From Phil1 sp040767925 (GTDB taxonomy: Bacteria > Bacillota > Clostridia > Christensenellales > CAG-138): a stretch of 64,000 nt of DNA. Under the pieces are notes generated by a model. It was not told where the DNA came from, searched no databases, and was given only the letters and a program-made list of their open reading frames with translations. The stretch spans positions 558,001 through 622,000 of the forward strand of contig JAXGNN010000001.1 in assembly GCA_040767925.1 (NCBI GenBank). The letters run 5' to 3'. Made by a program: the position numbers and the translations under genes. This document shows, in pieces, positions 8,195-16,799 of the stretch. Each line of letters opens with the position of its first letter. The stretch's first letter is position 1.

Positions 8195-9242
8195 GGATCG
8201 CTCCGCCCCCTTCCATTCGCTTGATGCGGGCCTGCAGCACCTCCGGCAGTTCAACCTTGGGCGCTTTAGGGTGTAAAAGCCATGTAGCCGCGTAGTGCGT
8301 ATCGGAGAGCTTGAAGAAGGGCGGTTCCCGTTCGAAGTCGATCTTCAACGCATACGCGTTTCGCGCCGCAAACGCGTCGCCCTCGGGCGGATAGATCATG
8401 TTCGGCGGCGTGCCGGGGATCGCCAGCAGGCGCTCCTTCGTGTGCAGGTCGGGCATGGAACTGAGCAGCGCCCAGGTATAGGGGTGCGCGGGCTTGAAGA
8501 AAATCTCCTCGCTTGTGCCGGTTTCGACGATCTTGCCGGCGTACATCACGTTCACGCGGTCCGCCATGTTCGCCACGACGCCGAGGTCGTGGGTGATGAA
8601 GATGACGGAAAGGTTTCGCTCCTGCTTGATCTTGTTGATCAATTCGAGTATCTTCGCCTGTACGGTCACATCGAGCGCGGTGGTTGGCTCGTCGCAGATC
8701 AGGATTTCCGGATTGCCCGCGAGCGCGATGGCAATGACGATGCGCTGGCGCATGCCGCCGGAAAACTGAAACGGGTATTGGTTGAACCTTCGCGCGGCAT
8801 CGGGGATGCCCACGGCGTTCATGAGCGCGAGTGCCTGCTCTTTGGCTTCCTTGTTGCTCATTTTCTTGTTCAGGTGCAGCACCTCGGTGATCTGCTTGCC
8901 GATCTTCATGATGGGGTTAAGCGCGGAAAGCGGATCCTGGAAGATCAGCCCGATCCGGTTGCCTCGGATTTTATGGAAATCCTCCTCGCTGACCTTGGCA
9001 AGGTCCATGCCGCCGTACTCGACTTTTCCGGATTCGATGACGGCGTTCGGCGGGAGTATTCCCATGACCGCCTTGATGCTCACGGACTTTCCGGAGCCGG
9101 ATTCGCCCACGATGGCGACCGTTTCGCCGCGCTTGAGGTCAAAGTTGACGCCGCGGACCGCCTGAACCAGGCCGCCGTATGCCTTGAAGGAAATCCGCAG
9201 ATCCTCGACCTTGAGAATGGTTTCGTTCTGATTGATTGCCAT
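8187..9242 (-). CDS. ABC importer ATPase, OppD/DppD-like
   Basis: First ATPase (351 residues) of the importer. Walker A is GESGSGKSV, the signature is FSGGMRQRIVIAIAL and Walker B is ILICDEPTTALD. The C-terminal oligopeptide domain includes HPYTWALLSSMPDLH and a substrate-region sequence IPGTPPNMIYPPEGDAFAARN. In many OppD proteins this tail carries cysteines for an iron-sulfur cluster (GCxFxxRC); here they are replaced (GDAFAARN). It starts 4 nt after the OppC-like stop and overlaps the OppF-like start by 8 nt. Confidence 0.95.
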   Translation of the reverse strand: MAINQNETILKVEDLRISFKAYGGLVQAVRGVNFDLKRGETVAIVGESGSGKSVSIKAVMGILPPNAVIESGKVEYGGMDLAKVSEEDFHKIRGNRIGLIFQDPLSALNPIMKIGKQITEVLHLNKKMSNKEAKEQALALMNAVGIPDAARRFNQYPFQFSGGMRQRIVIAIALAGNPEILICDEPTTALDVTVQAKILELINKIKQERNLSVIFITHDLGVVANMADRVNVMYAGKIVETGTSEEIFFKPAHPYTWALLSSMPDLHTKERLLAIPGTPPNMIYPPEGDAFAARNAYALKIDFEREPPFFKLSDTHYAATWLLHPKAPKVELPEVLQARIKRMEGGGAIHG

Positions 9243-9246
9243 ACGA

Positions 9247-10398
9247 TCACTCCTCTCCGCGTCTCGTCGGATCGAGGGCGTCCCTCAGGCCGTTCGAGAA
9301 AAGGTTGAAGGCGACCATCAGCACGGAGATCAGGATCGCCGGGAAAAGCGTTTGATACGGATATTGGAGCAGCACGCTCTGCCCGTCGGACAGCAGCACG
9401 CCGATCGAAGGGTTCGGCGGCTTGATGCCAAGGCCGATATAGGCGAGGAAGGACTCGGAGAATATCGCGCCCGGTATGGCGATCATCGCCCTGGTGATGA
9501 GCGGCCCGATGGTGTTGGGGAAAATGTGCCGGAAGATCAGCTTTCTGTCCGGCACGCCCAGCGTGCGCGCGGCGAGCACATACTCGCGGCCCTTGAAGCG
9601 GTAGAACTGCGCGCGAATCAGGCGGGCCGTCCCGATCCAGCCCGTAACCGTTAGGGCGAGGATGATCGAGAGCATGCCGGACCCGAGCAGTATCATAAAC
9701 AGAATCGTCACCACGATATAGGGCAACCCGTCCAATACCTCCGCGAAGTGCGTAAGTATCATATCCACCTTGCCGCCGTAGTAGCCCGCAACGGAGCCAT
9801 AGATGACGCCGATGATCACGTTGGTGATCACCGCGAGGAATGCGATCATCAGCGATATGCGCGCGCCCCTGAAAAGCCTCGTGCACAGGTCGCGGCCCAG
9901 ATAATCCGTCCCGAACCAGTGATACACGCCCTCCTCAACTCCGGAGTAGACGTAGTAATCCACCTTGACGTCGACGACCGCGACGCCTTTGGCCTCGTAC
10001 TCCCTGACGATCTCGATGATCGAGCCCTCGGGGAAGCGGGTCGTGTCCTCAAGGCTGCTCTTCTTGCGGTTGGTGAGCAGGCGGCTTCCGTCGGCAATGC
10101 CGATGTTTTCAAGATAGGGGATCTTAGGGGGCAGGTTCTTTTGCCCGACGTTCTGCTCGGTATAGGAATAACCCGTTATGTTCGGCACGATGAGAGCGAG
10201 CAATATGACGGCGAGTATGCACCAGAAGGAAAAGAGCGAAATCTTACTCTTGCTTAAGCGCAGCACCGCATCCATGTAAAAGCCGATGGGCTTGGTTTTA
10301 AACTTCTCGTCCTTGATCTCCCCAACCTGTACGATTTCGAAATCGGAATCGGGCAGGTTGAGTATTTCTTCCGGCTGGTTTTGATTTTTATCCATCAT
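9247..10398 (-). CDS. ABC importer permease, OppC-like, with long N-terminus and periplasmic insert
   Basis: Inner-membrane permease of 383 residues, about 80-100 longer than DppC. The first 45 residues are cytoplasmic and acidic, then a membrane span follows (LFSFWCILAVILLALIVPN). Between span 1 and span 2 there is an extended extracytoplasmic segment of about 110 residues rich in charged and aromatic residues, ending in the conserved HWFGTDYLGRDLCTR. OppC-type proteins are known to carry such an insert. The EAA loop is VLAARTLGVPDRKL. The start codon overlaps the upstream permease stop (ATGA), so the two are translationally coupled. Confidence 0.94.
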   Translation of the reverse strand: MMDKNQNQPEEILNLPDSDFEIVQVGEIKDEKFKTKPIGFYMDAVLRLSKSKISLFSFWCILAVILLALIVPNITGYSYTEQNVGQKNLPPKIPYLENIGIADGSRLLTNRKKSSLEDTTRFPEGSIIEIVREYEAKGVAVVDVKVDYYVYSGVEEGVYHWFGTDYLGRDLCTRLFRGARISLMIAFLAVITNVIIGVIYGSVAGYYGGKVDMILTHFAEVLDGLPYIVVTILFMILLGSGMLSIILALTVTGWIGTARLIRAQFYRFKGREYVLAARTLGVPDRKLIFRHIFPNTIGPLITRAMIAIPGAIFSESFLAYIGLGIKPPNPSIGVLLSDGQSVLLQYPYQTLFPAILISVLMVAFNLFSNGLRDALDPTRRGEE

Positions 10399-11348
10399 GA
10401 TTTTCCGCCTCCCACCCTTATGCGAGGATCGATGATCCCGTACGAGATATCCACGATAAGGATTGTAACCAGAGATATAACTGAATAGAAAATGAGCAGC
10501 GCGACCGTGAGGAAATGGTCGCCGGCAATTATGGAATCGATCAACTGGCCGCCCATGCCCGGAACCGCGAACATCTTTTCGACGACGAGGGATCCGCCCA
10601 TAATGCCCGTGATCATGGGGATGATTGTATTAGCGATCGGCACGAGCGAGTTGCGGAACGCGTGGCGCACCGTCGCCTGCGCCCGCGTCAGGCCCTTGGT
10701 ACGGGCGAGCAGCAGATATTCGGAGGAGAGCGTCTCGATGAGCTCGCCGCGCAGATACCGCGCGATCGTCGCGATGGGCCCCAGCGCGAGGGCGATGATG
10801 GGCAGCGCCAGTGAATGGAACATGACGGCGAGGGAAGCCGTGGTCGAATCATACAGCGTCGGAAACAACGGCCACTTGAACGTGAGCAGATATTGCATCA
10901 GCGAAGCGAACACGAACGAAGGCACAGATATGAATATTACGATCAAAAACGATATGACATTATCCGCCAACTTGTTGCGCCTGAGCGCGGCGATCGTGCC
11001 CACGATGATCCCGAGGGGAATGGATATTAAAAGGGAGACGATATTCAGCATCACGGTCGGCGGGATCCTCGAGGACAGAATCGCAAAAACGTCCATGCCG
11101 GGACGAACTTTGACGGATGTCCCGAAGTCTCCCTCCGTGACCATGTCTTTTACAAAATGATAGTATTGGACGACCATGGGCTTATCCAGATGCATCTCCG
11201 CCTCGAGTATCCTTTGGATCTCCGGGGAGACCTCGGGATTTTCGAAAATGCTCGTAGGCATCAAACGAATGATCCAGAACGACAGCGTCATGATCAGGAA
11301 CAGAGTCAGCAGCATCGCGCCGATTCGTCCCAGAAGGTACTTGAACAT
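10395..11348 (-). CDS. ABC importer permease, OppB-like
   Basis: Inner-membrane permease of 317 residues. The N-terminus MFKYLLGRIGAMLLTLFLIM and the loop MTLSFWIIRLMPTSIF are characteristic, and the EAA loop LLLARTKGLTRAQATVRHAF is clear. It ends with YGIIDPRIR. The start at 11348 has a GGGAGG ribosome site 5-7 nt upstream; the longer open frame to 11408 has no such support. It lies 147 nt after the binding-protein gene with a hairpin in between. Confidence 0.94.
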   Translation of the reverse strand: MFKYLLGRIGAMLLTLFLIMTLSFWIIRLMPTSIFENPEVSPEIQRILEAEMHLDKPMVVQYYHFVKDMVTEGDFGTSVKVRPGMDVFAILSSRIPPTVMLNIVSLLISIPLGIIVGTIAALRRNKLADNVISFLIVIFISVPSFVFASLMQYLLTFKWPLFPTLYDSTTASLAVMFHSLALPIIALALGPIATIARYLRGELIETLSSEYLLLARTKGLTRAQATVRHAFRNSLVPIANTIIPMITGIMGGSLVVEKMFAVPGMGGQLIDSIIAGDHFLTVALLIFYSVISLVTILIVDISYGIIDPRIRVGGGKS

Positions 11349-11424
11349 TACATCCTCCCGTCTTTTTCCAAAAAATCGCGGGCCGAAGCGTGTCCGATCT
11401 TTCGGCAAGATTTGTTCTTAGTAC

Positions 11425-11457
11425 AGGGTGTGCTGGCGCAAGGCGGCAACACACCCT
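11425..11457 (-). promoter_or_regulatory. Intergenic hairpin after the binding-protein gene
   Basis: Eight complementary bases on each side (AGGGTGTG with CACACCCT) enclose a 17-nt GC-rich loop. The element lies between the SBP stop (11496) and the OppB start (11348), the same place as the hairpin in the other importer operon at 2480-2518. A differential-expression role is inferred. Confidence 0.5.
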
Positions 11458-11495
11458 TTCCGATATACGCGTTGTTTAGCAGCCCATATGCGGCG

Positions 11496-13313
11496 TTACT
11501 CTGTGATGATATCGCCGTAAATGGTGCCCCAGCCGAAGCCCGGTATGTAGGTCTCGACCGGCAGCTTCAGATGATCGGCGAACATCTGGTAAGCGACGTC
11601 CTGGACCATCGGGATGTGGATCACATACTCGAGATAGATCTCCTCGAGCTTCTGCGTCTCCTGAAGCATCCTGGTGTAATCGGCCTTCACCTCGGGGGAA
11701 TCGCACAAGGCAAACTGGTCGTCGAACTCCTGCACGAAGTAGTTGTTGGGGGAGGTGCCGTAGCTGGTCAGATAGTAGTAGAAGACCTGATACGGATAGA
11801 TGCGCGCGGCGGTGCGGGACCAATCGTTCGGGCTGAGGTCCCACTTGTCGTCGCCGGTCTTCTTGAACTCGGTGGCGCTCAGGGGACTGGTCACGATCTC
11901 GATCTCAAGGCGGTCGCCGAAGATCTTCGGGAACTCCTCCTTGAGGTACTCGGCCGTCGCCTGCCAGGCGGTATCGGAATCGCCGACGGCCAGCACGAGG
12001 GTGATGACCTCGTCGGCGCCGACGCCGCATTCCGCGCAAGCTTGGTTGAAGTATTCGAGGGCAAGCTCGGGATTATAGCCATACGGGCCCCAGGATTCGA
12101 CCAGGGCGGTGACGGCCTTGCCGTACTCGGACTCGCGATAGGTGAGCTTGGTTTCGCTAAGGATACCGGCCTGACCGCTGACATAGGTTCCGGTCGGCTC
12201 CATGTAGCCGAAGATATCCCTCGCGATGACCTCGCGGTTCATCGCATGATACAGCGCCTTGCGATAAGCGACGGAGCCGCTCAGCGGGTTGTTCGGGTTC
12301 TTGCAGTTGATGTCGATGTGGTAGACCGCGTTGGTGGGGTAGGAGACCATGCGCGGGTCGTCGATGTAGGTCTCAATGGTGTTGGCGTCGGGCAGGAAGT
12401 CGTTGAGCAGGCCCTGCTCCCAGAGCTCGACGCGGGCGTTCATCTCGGGGATGATGCGGACTTCGACGCGGTCATAGTGGAACAGGTCGGCGAGCCAGTG
12501 GTCCGGGTTCTTCGTATAAACGTGCATGGAGTCAAACTCCCAGGTGTCGAAATAATACGGGCCGCAACCCATCCAGTTGTCCAGGGTGGTACCGTACGTG
12601 GTTGCGGTGCGCGTATCGTTCATGCCGGCCTCATAGTAGGGCTCGTACACCGGGAAGCAGGAGCGATCCGTGAATTGCGAGCAAACCTGTGACTGGGTGT
12701 TGACGTCGACGGTGGTGATCTGGATGGTATACTCGTCGATCTTCTTGATGCCTACGTCATCCCAGGACACGGTGTTGGCGGTCCCTTGCAGGGAGTAATC
12801 CTTGGCGTTCAGGATGGTGATGCTGGCGCTGGAAAGGAAATCCGCCATCTGATTGGCGAGTATCGGGTCGAGCTGCATCTTGAAGGAATACATGAACGTG
12901 TCGGCATTGATGGGATCGCCGTTCTGCCAGCAGGCTTCCGGACGGATCTTGATCTGCCAGTTGTGCTCGTCGATCTGGATGGGCAGTTCCGCCGCCAGGT
13001 CGCCGATGTACTCAAATCCCTTCCCATCCGCGGTGGGATAGCGGCGATAGAGCGGAGAAGAGCAGTAGTCGTGCGGCGTCTGGAGCGTTGACTCAACGGA
13101 ATCGTGGCCGTTGAGGATCGGGCATTCGCTGGTCATGTAGGTGCGGTGCACCTTTTCAGCGGCCGGAGCGACGGGGTCGGTGGTTTCCGGTTGAGGGGTG
13201 GTTGCGGCGGGCTCGGGCTGATCGGTGTTGTCCGGTGTCGTGGCCTGCTTGCATGCGCCTAACGCGCCGGCAACGAGCACAACCGCCAACAGAAGGGCTA
13301 TGAGTTTCTTCAT
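11496..13313 (-). CDS. Family-5 extracellular solute-binding lipoprotein
   Basis: Binding lipoprotein of 605 residues, at the long end for family 5, feeding the OppBCDF-like importer downstream. The signal peptide MKKLIALLLAVVLVAG ends in lipobox LGAC (Cys20), followed by a Thr/Pro/Glu-rich linker. Family landmarks include WQIKIRPEACWQNGDPINAD and the C-terminal segment EYVIHIPMVQDVAYQMF. Several aromatic and acidic residues in the central part fit a peptide or oligosaccharide pocket, but no ligand can be assigned. Its stop is 147 nt from the OppB start, and a small membrane-protein gene lies 124 nt upstream. Confidence 0.93.
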   Translation of the reverse strand: MKKLIALLLAVVLVAGALGACKQATTPDNTDQPEPAATTPQPETTDPVAPAAEKVHRTYMTSECPILNGHDSVESTLQTPHDYCSSPLYRRYPTADGKGFEYIGDLAAELPIQIDEHNWQIKIRPEACWQNGDPINADTFMYSFKMQLDPILANQMADFLSSASITILNAKDYSLQGTANTVSWDDVGIKKIDEYTIQITTVDVNTQSQVCSQFTDRSCFPVYEPYYEAGMNDTRTATTYGTTLDNWMGCGPYYFDTWEFDSMHVYTKNPDHWLADLFHYDRVEVRIIPEMNARVELWEQGLLNDFLPDANTIETYIDDPRMVSYPTNAVYHIDINCKNPNNPLSGSVAYRKALYHAMNREVIARDIFGYMEPTGTYVSGQAGILSETKLTYRESEYGKAVTALVESWGPYGYNPELALEYFNQACAECGVGADEVITLVLAVGDSDTAWQATAEYLKEEFPKIFGDRLEIEIVTSPLSATEFKKTGDDKWDLSPNDWSRTAARIYPYQVFYYYLTSYGTSPNNYFVQEFDDQFALCDSPEVKADYTRMLQETQKLEEIYLEYVIHIPMVQDVAYQMFADHLKLPVETYIPGFGWGTIYGDIITE

Positions 13314-13437
13314 TGTGTATCCTCCTTTTTAATTTCGGGTTGACACCCCGAAAATAGAAACAATGGTTCTTTACGACCTAAAACGTCCGAGCGCACCGCC
13401 TTGTCCCTTTCGGACGAAGATCCCGGCGCGCCCTATG

Positions 13438-13833
13438 CTAAAACGCCGATAGCGACGTCAGCACGGATAAACTCAAAAAAACGGCGGCAAAGCCCATCAT
13501 CCAAGGCACATCCTTGGACTTGGGCCTGGACTTAACGTATTCGAGGTAACCTCCCGCCATCTTGTCGGACGGTTCCTGCCGCTTGTTGCGGAACATGTTG
13601 ATGAGGCATTTGGTGCCGTATTTCAGACTGTTGAATGCGCCCAGGTTTTTCACCAGCCCGCCGACGCCGAAGCAGAGGAACACGGAACCGACCGTGAAGA
13701 GCATATCCGAAAAGAACATGCCGTCCGCCGAACCGGCGGTCGCCTTGCGAACGCCCGCAAGCGCGATGCCGGCAACGCAAAGGATGGCGGCCTTTTTCCA
13801 AACATTTTTCAGAGACAGCAATATAGCTGGCAT
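13438..13833 (-). CDS. Small membrane protein resembling DUF3899
   Basis: 131-residue protein with three predicted membrane segments (about residues 14-30, 42-65 and 112-130). The central motif LGAFNSLKYGTKCLINMFRNKR and the following charged loop resemble DUF3899 proteins, which have no known function. An AGGAG ribosome site lies 10 nt before the ATG. It is first behind the promoter at 13971-13999 and 124 nt before the binding-protein gene, so it is probably co-transcribed with the importer. Function unknown. Confidence 0.7.
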   Translation of the reverse strand: MPAILLSLKNVWKKAAILCVAGIALAGVRKATAGSADGMFFSDMLFTVGSVFLCFGVGGLVKNLGAFNSLKYGTKCLINMFRNKRQEPSDKMAGGYLEYVKSRPKSKDVPWMMGFAAVFLSLSVLTSLSAF

Positions 13834-13950
13834 TTACAGGCTACTCCTAAACAAAAAATCATATAAAAATAACAATACCTCAGAACACAGGAAGGGCATC
13901 ATTGCCGATCTGAAAAACATATGATCACTTACAATTTATCTTCCACACAA

Positions 13951-13964
13951 TAGAAGCGTTTCTA
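13951..13964. promoter_or_regulatory. LacI/GalR-type operator
   Basis: TAGAAGCGTTTCTA is a near-perfect palindrome around a central CG, of the LacI/CcpA class. It begins 7 bp past the -10 box of the promoter at 13971-13999, an ideal place for repression. Either the LacI protein encoded at 4362-5363 or a global CcpA-like protein encoded elsewhere could bind it. Confidence 0.55.
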
Positions 13965-13970
13965 TATACT

Positions 13971-13999
13971 AATATAGTTGTATATAACGGCGTTGTCAA
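13971..13999 (-). promoter_or_regulatory. Sigma-70-type promoter of the DUF3899-SBP-oppBCDF operon
   Basis: On the minus strand TTGACA (13994-13999) and TATATT (13971-13976) are separated by exactly 17 bp. The transcript would begin near 13964, leaving a 5' leader of about 130 nt before 13833. Confidence 0.75.
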
Positions 14000-14051
14000 C
14001 AATTTCGCTTCCATGGATATGATCCGCGCAGCTTCCCATCCCTAAATATTG

Positions 14052-15365
14052 TTACTCCACTACGTTTCCCCCCCTTTCCTGGGATACGCCGGCGCGCTTG
14101 CCTTTCGCGGCGCGCACTGCGAATACAACGACCGCCGCCGCAATCAGCGCGCCCGCGCCGATGAGGAGCCCGGCCGGGACGGGGTTCGTCGCCGCATCCG
14201 CCGCCGCGACGAGCGCCGTTTCCCGCACGTTGCCGAATTCATCCCGCAGCGTGAGCGTGCCGAGCACGTCGCCCCCCTTGACCGCGCCGCCGATTTCATA
14301 GAGCGCGATTTCCGGCTCGAACGCCTTCCCCTCCTGCACGAGGATATACGCATCCTCCTCGGTCACAAGCTCCACATTAGCGGCAAAGCTGCCCCTGGTG
14401 CGCGCCGTGGCCGCGAGCGTCCCCGCGGCAAAGCCCTGCTTGTGGAAGCTGTGCGCCCAGCTCAACAGCTCTATGCTCGAGGTATAATGCCCATAGACCA
14501 AATTGGAACCAGCACGCGTAGGGATGCAATGCATCACGACGCTGTAAAAGGTAAGCTCCCCCGTTTCCATGCAGCAGGAGAGGTTGTAGCCCGCCGCGCT
14601 GGTGGAACCCGTCTTGATGCCGACGATCTCGTCGGCGTACGGCCATTCATAGGCCTTGTCTTCGAGCGGGTCCATCACGCGGTTGGTCGTTCTGTACCGG
14701 TAAGGCCTGCTGCGCATGTTGGAAATCGGCAGGAAGCCCTGCTTCATGCCGACGATCGAGCGGAAGATGTCGTTTCGCATCGCGTAGCGGCTCAGGGTGA
14801 GCATATCCCGCGCGCTGATGGCGGACTTCGAGGAAAGGCCGTGCGCGTCGGCATAGTAGGTTTCCGTCATGTCCAACTCCGCCGCCTTCTCGTTCATCAT
14901 GTCCACGAAGGCGTAATAATCCCCGGCCACATAGAACGCGAGCGCCACCGCAGCCTCGTTGCCCGAGGCGATCAGCAGATATTTCATGAGATCGAGAACG
15001 CTGACTTCCTCCCCCGCCTCCAAATGGTAGTCATCGATCCACCAGCAGTATTCGCTTTCGAGCGCCTCCGGCGGCACGACCGTTTTTCCGGAAAGCTCCG
15101 GGTCGTATTCCAGCACGAGCATGGCCGTCATCACCTTGGTCATGCTGGCGGGCGCGTTTTTCTTCACCTCGTCGCGCGCATAGAGGATGGTATCCGTGCT
15201 TTCCTCATAGAGCAGCGCCATACCCGCATGCGTGAGTTCCGGCATGCCCGGCGCCTCCGTTTCCGCTTGCGCGGCCGTCTCCCCGCCCTCTGCGAGACCC
15301 GCCGTGCTGGCGCACGCCATCGCGGCGCACAGCAGCGCCGCAAGCAGCTGTTTCCTCCGGTTCAT
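14052..15365 (-). CDS. dacF: D-alanyl-D-alanine carboxypeptidase (DacF/PBP5-6 type)
   Basis: Secreted, membrane-anchored penicillin-binding protein (437 residues) that trims the terminal D-Ala of peptidoglycan stem peptides. It has a signal peptide (MNRRKQLLAALLCAAMACAS). The serine-peptidase S11 motifs are all present: ASMTK (catalytic Ser and Lys) near residue 76, SGN near residue 132, and KTGSTSAAG near residue 245. A beta-rich C-terminal domain follows, then a membrane span (LLIGAGALIAAAVVVFAV) and a basic cytoplasmic tail. It appears to be a single gene with no operon partner. Clostridia carry several paralogues, so the symbol denotes the subfamily only. Confidence 0.93.
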   Translation of the reverse strand: MNRRKQLLAALLCAAMACASTAGLAEGGETAAQAETEAPGMPELTHAGMALLYEESTDTILYARDEVKKNAPASMTKVMTAMLVLEYDPELSGKTVVPPEALESEYCWWIDDYHLEAGEEVSVLDLMKYLLIASGNEAAVALAFYVAGDYYAFVDMMNEKAAELDMTETYYADAHGLSSKSAISARDMLTLSRYAMRNDIFRSIVGMKQGFLPISNMRSRPYRYRTTNRVMDPLEDKAYEWPYADEIVGIKTGSTSAAGYNLSCCMETGELTFYSVVMHCIPTRAGSNLVYGHYTSSIELLSWAHSFHKQGFAAGTLAATARTRGSFAANVELVTEEDAYILVQEGKAFEPEIALYEIGGAVKGGDVLGTLTLRDEFGNVRETALVAAADAATNPVPAGLLIGAGALIAAAVVVFAVRAAKGKRAGVSQERGGNVVE

Positions 15366-15967
15366 TCCGGTTCCGTCCTCTTTGCTTTATTCCATAGCCT
15401 ATGCAAGGGAAACCACCGGATTTTCCGCTTTCCGCTTTCCTTCCGATTGACCTGCCTTGCGGGCTGTGTTCATATGTGAGCGCTTTGTGTATAATTGTCG
15501 AAAAAATGCCTGAAACTGTTCGTTTATTTTAGATATCATATAATGCCGCCGGAACCAATGCAAGTTATGATTTCTTAACACTGCCCGCCAAACGGGCAGG
15601 GCTGCCTCGGGATCGCAAATCTGAGGCACTTCATATATCACGGGATTTCAAGTGTCGGCGAGGCCCGGCTGTCTCCGGGCTGTCTTGAGGCAGCGCTGGC
15701 ACTCGCGCGCATGCTATAAAAAACGTTTCGTTCAAGGGTATGTATTTTATTACTGACTGCCTAATATCAAAGCGGCGCTGAGCGGCATATATCCGCCCCG
15801 TCCGGTTCCGCAAACCCCACGCGGCGCTCGGGTCGCCCTCCGGCGTGGCCCTGTCCTCTACTTGGGTCAAGCAAAAGTATTATACCGATATCAATAAAAA
15901 GGATGTAAGTCGCGCCAGGTCTTTTTAGCCGACCCGGTTCGCCAATATAACGGTCCCTTTATAGGGT
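15366..15967. other. Gap of 602 nt between dacF-like gene and gntR-like gene
   Basis: No credible gene on either strand. The only clear structure is a hairpin at 15581-15599 (CTGCCCG, 5-nt loop, CGGGCAG) without a T run on either side. The dacF-like promoter should be on the minus strand within the first 150 nt; I see only a weak -10 (TATACA) near 15490. Confidence 0.5.
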
Positions 15968-16699
15968 TTATAAGAACGATTTCACTGTATAATCATAGGA
16001 TTCCGCTATGATCAACTGCTCGTTGAAGTAGACGACCTCCCTGCCGCCGTTGAAAACGGTCTGGGAAACCTGGAGCAGAGGATACCCTTCCTCCACATGG
16101 AGATGTGCAGCGACCTCGCCGCGCGCGAGAGAGAGGCCGAAGGTATCGTAAAAATCCGTGATGAGGACCTTAAACCTGCTGTTCATGACGCCGTACAGCG
16201 AGCGGTTGTTCAAATCCAGCTTCAGGATGGGCTCGTAGCGCAAGGGGAGGTAGTCCGTCTCATATATGACGGGTTTCTCCTCGACATGCCGGATGCGGAC
16301 GATGCGAATCAGGCGCTCCTCGTCCATCATATAAAAGCGGCCGCGGGTCTCTTCGTCCACGCGTACGATTTCCATGCCGAGTATCCGCGTGGAGGGTCTC
16401 TCGTTGGATTTGATGGACGCCGCGGTAAAGCTCCTCGACTGCACGCAGCTCTTTTCGTCGAAATCGGGATATGCGACGTAGGTCCCCTTCCCCTGCTGTC
16501 GGTACAGCGCGTGTTCGCTTACCAGGAGCTCAATCGCCTTGCGAGTCGTGATACGCCCTACGCCGTAATGCTCGCTCAGGGCGATTTCAGGCATGAGCTG
16601 GTCGCCGTAGGTCAGCGTGCCGTCTTCGATCTGTCCGCGGATGACGTTTGCAAGCTGGACATAGAGGGGAATCGGGCTGTTCGGATCCAATAGCTTCAT
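15968..16699 (-). CDS. GntR-family regulator, HutC/UTRA type
   Basis: Transcription factor of 243 residues. The winged helix-turn-helix at the N-terminus shows PIPLYVQLANVIRGQIEDG and the recognition region GVGRITTRKAIELLVSE, ending in RQQGKGTYVA. The C-terminal half is a UTRA ligand-binding domain (RIRHVEEKPVIYETDYLPL, then HLHVEEGYPLLQVSQTVF). HutC-type proteins usually sense sugar phosphates, amino acids or nucleoside-like metabolites. The ATG at 16699 gives the family N-terminus; the open frame upstream is unlikely to be translated. It is 100 nt downstream of the kinase gene and is the last gene of the ECF operon, which it probably controls. Confidence 0.92.
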   Translation of the reverse strand: MKLLDPNSPIPLYVQLANVIRGQIEDGTLTYGDQLMPEIALSEHYGVGRITTRKAIELLVSEHALYRQQGKGTYVAYPDFDEKSCVQSRSFTAASIKSNERPSTRILGMEIVRVDEETRGRFYMMDEERLIRIVRIRHVEEKPVIYETDYLPLRYEPILKLDLNNRSLYGVMNSRFKVLITDFYDTFGLSLARGEVAAHLHVEEGYPLLQVSQTVFNGGREVVYFNEQLIIAESYDYTVKSFL

Positions 16700-16799
16700 G
16701 ATGACGCTCCCGGTCAAAAGTAACGGCTCGCACAAAGGGCCGCATATCAATCACTATCATAATCGCCGCAAGACGGTTTTGTAAAGCGGAATGCCGCTT

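Noticed and set aside
14049..15479. Long plus-strand open frame opposite the dacF-like gene
   Set aside because: It mirrors a gene with all catalytic motifs; the plus-strand product is rich in Arg/His/Gly with no family pattern. The same applies to the many long antisense frames elsewhere (for example 25923-26948, 36006-37295 and 55833-57569), which arise from high GC.
15581..15599. Terminator of the gntR or dacF region
   Set aside because: The hairpin has no T-tract on either strand and lies upstream of the dacF-like gene rather than at a gene end.
15399..15641. 80-residue minus-strand frame upstream of the dacF-like gene
   Set aside because: No ribosome site, no family similarity, and biased composition; it lies in a promoter-sized gap.
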